Assembly: GCF_000471905.2 (NCBI RefSeq)
Contig: NW_006498507.1
Coordinates: 2,164,543 to 2,228,542, forward strand
Direction: 5' to 3'
Length of the DNA stretch: 64,000 nt
DNA from: Amborella trichopoda
Lineage: Eukaryota; Streptophyta; Magnoliopsida; Amborellales; Amborellaceae
A model generated the notes under the pieces. The model did not search any database. It worked only from the letters and a program-made list of their open reading frames with translations, and was not told the origin of the DNA. The position numbers and the translations under genes are program-made. This document shows positions 21,692-31,400 of this stretch, one piece after another. Positions within the stretch are counted from its first letter, which is position 1; the number at the start of each line of letters is the position of its first letter.

Positions 21692-24600
21692 GTATTTTCC
21701 CTCTCCTCCCCTGTTTTCCATCTTCATTTCCCCCAATTAAGAACCCACACAGGAGAAACACAATCTATGTTCTAGAGAGAGAAAATGGAGTGAATTTCTG
21801 TTTATTTCTGCCTTCTAGAGAGAGAGAGTATATGCACATATGTTTGTGAGAGAGAGAGAGAGATGATGTACATTAGGAAATTGATTTTTGATTGTTTTGG
21901 CTTGGGTGAATATGTGTGAAGCCCAAGGGTTGGGGCTTCCTATGCTGCAACCTTATCTCTCTGGTTTTCATGGAGCTGTGGAGTTCAGAAAGGGGGCAAA
22001 TTTTGCAGTGGGAGGAGCCACGGCCCTGAGTCCCTCGTTGTTGAGAGAGAAAGGTGTAGAGAAATTGTCCACCAACATCTCCCTTGAGAATCAGCTCCAG
22101 TGGTTCTATCAATTGTTACCTTCCATATGCCATCCAAATAATGGTGAGGACTCCATCTTCTGTTCTTATCCAAATTCTTTCCTGCTGTTCCTGGCCCCGG
22201 CTGGATCCACCCGGCTGAGAACTCACACCTCCGGTAATGGGCATTTTTCTATAGGACAACCCGATGGTTTAAAAAAATTAATGGGGCGCTCAGGATTGAG
22301 CATTTCAAAAACCCATTTGGATCGGTTGATAGGTTGAATCGGTTGGACTTAAAAAAATCCAATAAAAAAGGCTTCCTACATTAGTAATTTTTATTTTTTT
22401 TATCAATTTACGAATATTGAAATGTTTTTTTTCGTATGAATTTACGATAAATTTCTCTTCCCCCCCATTTTAAATTTTATATTACATAGATAAAAGAATA
22501 AAAAATATTACGGAAAAGTATACGTTTCCATATTTTCTAACATCCAACCTCTAAACCCTCTTGAACATGTATTAATGACCTCGACAACTGATGAAATAAC
22601 TCTCTTCTCCCCAAACTCAGTCTCTCTCACTCTTCGTTCCTTATTGCTGGGTTTGAGTGCTCTCTCTCATCAACAAATTAAAAATTTTACCTTATACCCA
22701 CTCATTTACAGCTCCAATCTTTCATTATTTTTTTCGACAGACCATAAATCTCTCTTCCCAAAGCAAACTAATTTCCTTCATTTATTTCTATCAATCAAAG
22801 TTGATCGCATCTCAAAGCAAACTGATTTCCTCCATTAATTTTTATCAATCAAAGTTGATCGCATTATGAGAGTCCAATTTCATCTCAAGAGAAATGATCT
22901 TGAACAAGTCTTCAATTTCAGAACTTCGAAGAGATGGCTGGAGAGACAAAGAAGGGAAGAGATGTACCGAAGAGAGACGAAAATGGATAGAGGGGAGATG
23001 AGATAGAGAGAGAGTGAAGGAATCTCACCTACAAATTAAGGTTTCATTTGTTTTTCTTAAACAAGGGCAGAGCAGGCGGAGCCTCCTCTGGTTCAAGGGA
23101 AAGCTTAGTGTTTCTTCTTTTTCTTTCTCTAGCTTTTCTAACATTTTTTGGGTTTTGTCAAGTTTTTGCTTCACTTTCTTTTTTTAGGTTTCTTTACCAA
23201 ATCTGATAATCAAAATTTTCGACAGTTTCTGTCTCTATAATTGTTATGTTCCCCATTCCTTGACTTATTTCCCCAAGCTTTTATTTAAACTTTTATTTTT
23301 CTCTTTCTAGCTCTCTTCTTCAATAGTCTGCCTTTTACTGGGTTTTTCAAACTTATTTCTCTTCGACGTTTGAGATTTGTGGGATTAGGAATGGCAAGTG
23401 ACAAGAGAATTCAGGAATTAATGGGAGCAAAAGTGATCTTTAAACTTCTCTCTCCTTCCTCAAGAGAGGCGCTACAATTGTTTGATTCCTCTTCCTCGTC
23501 CTCATGATTATCAGGGTTTAAGAGAGAGAGAGAAGTTTAGAGATAGAGAGGTGCGAGAGAGACGGAGTTTAGATAGAGAGGGAGAGATTGAGTTTAGAGA
23601 GAGAGCATAGGTTAAGAGGTTAGGTTTTGAGGGAAGATAGTCATTTCATAAGTTGTTGAGGTCAATAATACATGGTCAAATGAATTAATGGCGTCGTAAG
23701 ATAGAAAAGATGAAGATCTTTTCTTTATAAATAATATTTTCAATTTTTAGGTCTAATGAGATATAAAAGTAAAAAATGGGAGATATTTTCCTTAAAATTT
23801 ACATCACAAAAAATAAAAAATCATAGAATTATCATGAATAAAGTATATAATCATACATGGACTACAATAAAGAATGGATTAAATCAATAAAAAAATGGTC
23901 ACTAAAATCTCGAATTGGCGGAAACCTTAATCCACTTAAAAAAACCTAAATTCTTACGACCTAACTAACTATAATTCAAAATTATTACAACCTAACTAAC
24001 TATAATATTATATACTGAAATTGAAATTGTTGGTTTACATAATATAATTATTTTGTTATACAAATAGTGTAAAATCTAATTTAAAATGTATTATTGACAA
24101 CTGTAAAAAAAAAAAATACATTACATGATTTATAATGTAAATAAATTAATAAATAAAATAAAATAGTTGGTTATCAATTTAAAAATTATTAAAATACGTA
24201 CGAATTTTTGAAATAACTATTTAATTTTTCAAAAATTTTATTTTTTAGGTTTCTAGAATAAATTTAGTGGAAGAGATTGTTAGTAAAGAGAGAGATTTCA
24301 AATGGCCTCATTGTATGAACCCTATCTTTAAATTAATATCTCTAAATATATGTCTTTTACATATTATAAAAATAAAAAATATAACTAGACCATTTATTCT
24401 TAAGTTGTATTAAGAAATACTTGTTGTATTGAGAAATACTTGTTATTTTTCTTAACAAGAAAAACTTGTTGAATTAGCGACAACCTAATTCAATATTTGA
24501 TTAAAACAACTGGATGCTGTATTATTTATATAACATTTTTATCTTCATTTTCTTTATAAAAAACAAAATTGAGCTAGATTTGGGCACTTCAAAGTAACTC

Positions 24601-25405
24601 GCCTTGGCCAAAGCCCGGAGTACTTTGGCCTAGTCGATTTTATGGGTACTATTCTTGTTAAATTATTCTGTGTAAGAGACACGACAAAAAAGACAGGCTC
24701 CTATCCTCTCTAACCCAAATTCCTCCTCTTCCCGGCCAAATTTTTGTATCTCTAGATTTGATCGTAGCTCATCTCTATCATGGTTTTAAAACTCGGAGGA
24801 GTTATTGCTGGGGCAGGGTTACGTGCAAACCTAGTTTTATAAAAAAAATGAGAGAAAAAGTTTGTATAAGCTGCGACTTTAAAATGTAGAATTACATATG
24901 CACCTAAAAATCCATCTTAGTAGGTTGTTTTAATGTTGAAAAACCATCTAATTGATTATCTCAACATTAAGATGTATGGATATAAAAAAAAAAAAAGAAT
25001 TTGAGTCCCAAAAATAGTACACTTGCAACACTTTATCTAGACCGTCTATTTTGAAGATTTTCATATGTTTATAGATCGACTTGATTTTAACCTTTTTTGG
25101 ACTTTAAAATTTTATAATTAGATATAAAAATAGATTTTCAAGTAATCTTAAAATTTTTTTATCGCAAAATTAAATTTAGAGGTGCGCTATAATTGGATTG
25201 TTTAAGGTTGCATCCTTATAGAAACCATACCCAAAAAAAAAAAATTATATTTTTTGCTGAACTATAGTACAAATATTTCTTTTTTTGGAAAAAATTTATA
25301 TAAGATTGCAACTTTAAAATGTAGAATTGAAGATGCACCTCAAAAATTCATTGGGAAAGTTGTTTTAATATTGAAAAACCCTCTAATTGATCATTTTGAC
25401 ATCGA

Positions 25406-25440
<35 letters not shown>

Positions 25441-28400
25441 AGTATTTGACGTACCCAAAAATAGTGCATTTTGCAACACATTATCTAGATGGTCCATTTT
25501 CAAGATTTTCATATATTTATAGATCTAATTGATTTTAACCATTTTTTAGAGTTTAAAATTTTACAATTAGATATGAAAATAGATTTTCAGATATTCCTAA
25601 GAATTTCTTACACCAAATTACATGTGATAAAATTTAGAGGTGCACCTTAATCGGATTGTTTAAGGTTGTAACCTTTTACAATCCGCACCCTTCTTTTCTT
25701 GAACGCTTAGTGCAAATATAAATTATAGTTCAAATTATGGTTTAGTTTGCTTCTTAAGTTTTTTAATATATATATATATATATATATAGATATATATATA
25801 TATATTTATTTTAATTTGTAGTCCTTTTTCCGACTGCAACGCTACTCATACGACTCGAGTGATTTACTTAGGCTTAGGCACTAGTTGAACCTTTATAACC
25901 CAAATTCCTCTTTTTCCAAGTCAAATTCCTCTCTATTTCTTAATAAATTTTCCTCTCTCTATCCCTTCTTTTCGTAATTGAAATATCTTTTTTTTCTTTT
26001 TCTTGGAGGGATTACTCAGTGAAATTTATTGGCATTGTTTTATTGGTTGTGTGGGCAGATTGCAAAGAGTACATGAAGAGGTCAATATTCTTGGTAGGAG
26101 AGATTGGGGGCAACGATTATTACTTCGCCTTCAATCATGGGATGAAGATCGACGAGGTTCAGGCGTTTGTGCCCGACGTTGTTACTTCAATAATGAAAAC
26201 AGTCGAGGTATGCACTCAAACCAATGTTCAAGGATCCCCGGTGAATCGGCCATTCGGTAAATTAGTCCTTACCGGTGAATTGCCGATCCAGCAATTTGGT
26301 GAAAGATCGACTAATAGAAAACTAAAAAAATTTAAAATACAAACAGACACTGAAAAATAAAAGAATAGGAACCACATGGTTCTTCTAGCGGGAACCTCCC
26401 GGTTCTGAATACTGTCAGGGAACCAGGATAGTACTTGTCGATTTTCAAGTCATATCAAGCAATTTCAATCCGGTCAGCGATTTTTTAAGCACTTAAACAA
26501 ATATAGCTCAAAAATATCAATATAAAATGCATGTATTGTTTCGCCAAATTTACCATGGAGTAGACATTCATGAAAAATTGAGAAAGCAGAGGCCATTTGT
26601 GTTTGGTTTTAAACACGTAAACAATAGCCTCTTAGATGTAAATTTGGACGCTAATGGTGTTTCATTAATGGGCTTGAGGCCCTCGAAGTTTGTCGCGGAT
26701 GTTTAGAAACCAAATTTTATATTTGATAGCTACTAATGATTGTGACCTATTTCATATTTGATGGCCACAGTCTAATTACTGAGATTGAGCTCAAGCTTAG
26801 GGCTCGGCCCTGGCCGAAAATGAGTTATTCGGGGTGAATCCAATTGGATTCACTTGAGTAGTGTACTTGTATAAAAAGTTGAATAAAAAAACCCAAAAAT
26901 TTCAAACAGTCAAAAGAAATGGGAAATACATTTTGGTGGGGAGAGAGTTGAGATGAGAATGAGAGTAGGCATTTGGGAAGAGGGGAGAGACTATTTCGGC
27001 TAGATAGAGATAAAAAAAATAGAGAGAAGAAGGAAATAAGGGGATATATTTTGAGCCCAGTTTTTGCCCACCATTTTAGAGAGAGATGAAATAAGAAGGG
27101 ATCTCCCCGCCTTTTCTTTCTTTATAGTTCTCGGAAGGGTATTGTATATACTTGACCAAAATACTGTAGAACTCGATTGGGTCAATCTAAGTTTCTACAA
27201 TACTCAAGCTAGTATGTACATTACATGATCACTTCTCTTAGTATTGTACCCTTTCCGATGGACTTGAGTAGGTGCATGGAAATTTACGTTAGCTACTAGC
27301 TAGCCCGAACAACGTGGTTCACACATATTATAGGTTATACTTTAGTGAGGTTTTTAACTGTAGGACTAATGGTGATTATGATTCATTTATTGTCTGACTG
27401 CTAATAGTGATTGTGATTTTCTTATATTATAATTTCAAATATAAAAAAATTTGATTGTGTAGATGTTTTAATAGGTATACATGGATTCCTGCTTTACCTA
27501 CCCTCCAATAATGATTGGACGGTGGACTTCACCGTGCGCACGGTATCTGGTCACGGGTTTCTCAGAAATGTTACACCTCAAATAATGATTGGAGGGTAAT
27601 CACCGTGCGCATGGCATCTCTTGAAGTCCTAATATTTTTTCCCAACCAAAATGATCAAGGTCAAGATAATTGATTTAAATATTTTTGACACCAGAATTGT
27701 AACTATCACACTCTACATATCGTCGACATCTCAATGATTATCTAATTTCTAAAAACATTTAATTATTTTAAAAAGTGGTACTTAAGTGTCCTTTAGTTCA
27801 TTCCCTTATTCCCGGTGGGCTCAGCTCTTTGCATATTGAAGATTTGATTTGGATTTCAAATTCAAAGTTAGAAGACCCATCCAAAATGGGACCATTTCAA
27901 ATTCAAAAGTAGAACACCCCTTCAATCATGAGTTTGAGAGTTATTTGTATCTATCTTTTATCTTGTATATCTATAAGTGGACGTTTTGTCTATGACTTTC
28001 ACATTTTAACATGATATTAGAGCTAGGTTAATGAAAGAGTCGGGCTCATACCATTTCCACGGCCTTTTTCTCCTTTTAACACAGTTTCTCTCTCTAGAAA
28101 AATAAAAATAAAATCAGTTTCCACAACAATTCCAAGTCTCCGTTTGCAAAAGCTTTTGAGTCTCCTTTTGCAAAAGCCTTTAAGCTTCCAAGTCTCACGA
28201 CCATGTTGCAGCAGTTTGCAAAAGCTATATCGAGTCTTTAAAACTCAATTTCTAGCACTTTGAAGTTTGCAAAGCCTTTTGCCAGCAGCCCACATATTTG
28301 CTTGTGCTAACAACCCATCTTGCAAACACCCCACGTCTTCCAAATTTGTGCTTCCAAACTGTGTACGGTTTGAAGCATATCAGCTAAAGCTTTTTCATTG

Positions 28401-31400
28401 CAAGCAAATCTCCGCCAACAAACGGCTGTACCAGTTTGTGTGCATCTCAACAACAACAAACGTAGGTTCGAACTTCTCTCATGGCTTCAGTAATAATCAA
28501 CAAGACAACGACTCCACTTCTACAAAGAACAATGGGTTGACACTTGACAGGATTGGGGGAAGCTTTGCCATCGATTACTCATTACCATACTACCTGCATC
28601 TTTTGGATAATCCAGGTATGGTCTTAGTCTCTCAACGGTGATAACTATCTCACTTGGAAGCATGGCACTTGCAGCCAAGAATAAGCTATGTTTCGTTGAT
28701 GTACTCCACCTTCCATCTCAAGAAAATGGTCCAAGAATCTATGAATTGAAAAGGTCTATAGTCACATTTTGGCAAGAGCAATTATCAGTCTATACTTACT
28801 ACACATCATTAAAGACGTTGTAAGACGAGTTGGTTTTTTATACAAAGATGTGATCTTGTTCATGTCTTTGCAATCTCATCTACAATCTGAATGCGTATAT
28901 TAGTTTCTCAAGGGGTTATATGAGACTTTTGAAACTCTAAAGACTCATGTTATGATCATGGAACCCATGTCAAATACCAATAATGTTTATTCTTTGGTAT
29001 AACAAGAAGAAAGGCAAAAAGACCTTTGAGTTAATAGTGCTTCTGCAAGAGAAGCTGCTGCTCTAGTGGCTTCGCGTTTTTGTCCACCTCAAAACCCAAG
29101 AACATTTGGTCGCGGAAATCAAAAATCTACTTGTGCTCACTATGGTGGAATAGGCCATGACCACAGTAAATGTTTTGAATTGCATGGAAATCCATCATGT
29201 CCTCCAAAATCTTGAATGACCATTGCTTTACGTGTTGGAACCTCCAAAGCAGATGTTGTTACAACACATTCTGCTGATTTTGCTCCTTCTTTTTCAAGTG
29301 TGGGGCTATAACTCTACTTTCACATCTCACCACTAGTCAATATGAACAACTTTTGACACTCTTGAATCCTCTGCAGCAAACTTTGCAGGTATACAGCACT
29401 TTAACTCTTTAGTCCACTCTCCACTTACCTATTGGGTCATTGATTCAAGTGCTTCCAGCCACTGTACACCCAACTTATCCTTGCATTCTCATGCTATTGA
29501 AAATTCAAATGCTAAACCTGTATGTCTTCCAAATGGTACTAGCATGCCTACTACTTGTACTGGAAAGTCCATTCTTTCATCCACTATTACGTCAGATGGT
29601 GTTTTTTGTGTTCTATCTTTCAATTTAATCTTCTTTCCATTAGTAAGTTAACTGATTCTTTGAACTATGCTACCATTTTTTTCCAACATTTTGTGTATTT
29701 CAAGACTTGAAAACGAAGAAGTAGATTGGATTGGGTGAGATGAGAGATGGGTTGTATCATTATGTTCAGCCACCAAGAAATGAACAAGTTGCTCTTCTGG
29801 CACATCGTAGTTCAAATTCTGAACATTGGCGTCGAAGACTCCGACATCCATTCCAACATAGTTTGGCTAGTTGACCTTCATCTCACACTTCCAAACAATC
29901 TTCTTCAGGGTTTGTTGCCCTAGGTAAACCCTACCCTATTGCCCCCTACCTTTTCGATATTGTTTATTATGGTCATCATCAAGCTTTTTTTACTACTATC
30001 TCTTCTCATAATGAACCTTCTAGTTTTAAACAGGCCATCCAGCATCCTCATTGAAGAGATGCCATGGCCGCAGAAGTTTAGGTTCTTGAAGAGAACAACA
30101 CCTGGACCCTACAGCCCTTATCACCTGGAAAGCACCCCATAGGCTGCAAATGGGTTTATAATATTAAGTTCCGTGCTGATGAATCTATAGAAAGATACAA
30201 GGCACATTTGGTTGTCAAAGGGTATACCCAAACCACAGGACTTCATTATCACTAGACTTTTGCACCCGTTGCCAAGCTAGTTACCGTGCGATATTTACTT
30301 GCCATTGCTTCTACAAGGAATTAGCCTTTATACCAATTGGATGTCAACAACGCCTTCTTGTATGGAGACTTACATGAGGAAGTCTACATGACTCCTCCAT
30401 CGGGTTATACCTGAAAGTAGGAGAAACTCGTTTGTCAACTTCGCAATTCTTTATATGGCCTCAAACAAGCCTCTCATCAATGGTGTGACAAGTTCTCCAC
30501 TACTCTCAAGGCAGTCGATTTCAAGCAATCCATTGCTGATTATTCTCTGTTTACATACTCCAATGGTCAACACTTTACGACAATACTTGTTTATGTGGAT
30601 GATATCATTGTTACTGGCAATGATATACGCTCAATTAATCATTTGAAAGCCTACCTAGAAACGAAATTTCACATCAAGGATTTGGATCGGCTCAAATATT
30701 TTTTTGGTATCGATGTTGCTTGCTCAACGAAGGGCATCTTCCTTAGCCAACGAAAATATATCTTGGATATTTTGAAATAAATTGGTTTTCTTGGATCCAA
30801 ATCCGTCTGATTCCCAATGGAGCAAAATCTTCGGTTAAAGGTGGATGATGCAATTGTTTTAGACGACCGACCCTGGTTCTTATAGACATCTTGTGGGAAG
30901 ACTCGCCTATTTGATGATTAAACGCCCTGATATCACTTACTCAGTGCATGTGCTTAGCCAATTCATGCAGACACCTCGCAAGCCCCATCTTGATGCCACT
31001 CAATGAGTTCTACGATATTTGAAAGCCACTCCAAGGCATGGCATTCTACTTCCATCTGCAAGTAACTTAAAGATCACGGCTTACTCTGACTCAGATTGGA
31101 CAAGTTGTCCCATGACTCGTCATTCTACTACTGGGTATATTACCTTTTTAGGCACAAGTCCAATCTCTTGGTGTATTAAGAAGCAAAACATTGTGGCACA
31201 CTCTTCAGCGGTGGCTGAGGCCGAGTATCGGTCTATGGCTACCCCTTCTTGCGAATTGACATGGCTAAAGGTTCTCTTTATTGATCTTGGAGTTTCTCAC
31301 CCTCGGCCTATGTATCTCCATTGTGATAACCAAGCTGCTCTCATATTGTAGCCAATCTTGTCTTCCATGAACGTATCAAACATATAAAATTGGACTGTCA

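Noticed and set aside
26003-26360. ORFs of 85 and 113 codons across GDSL-A exon 3
   Set aside because: Only 26059-26207 is exon. The rest is intron read-through in one frame and a shadow in the other.
28267-28641. 124-codon ORF as a host gene
   Set aside because: Its C-terminal half is the copia gag N-terminus. The beginning is leader sequence of copia element 2.
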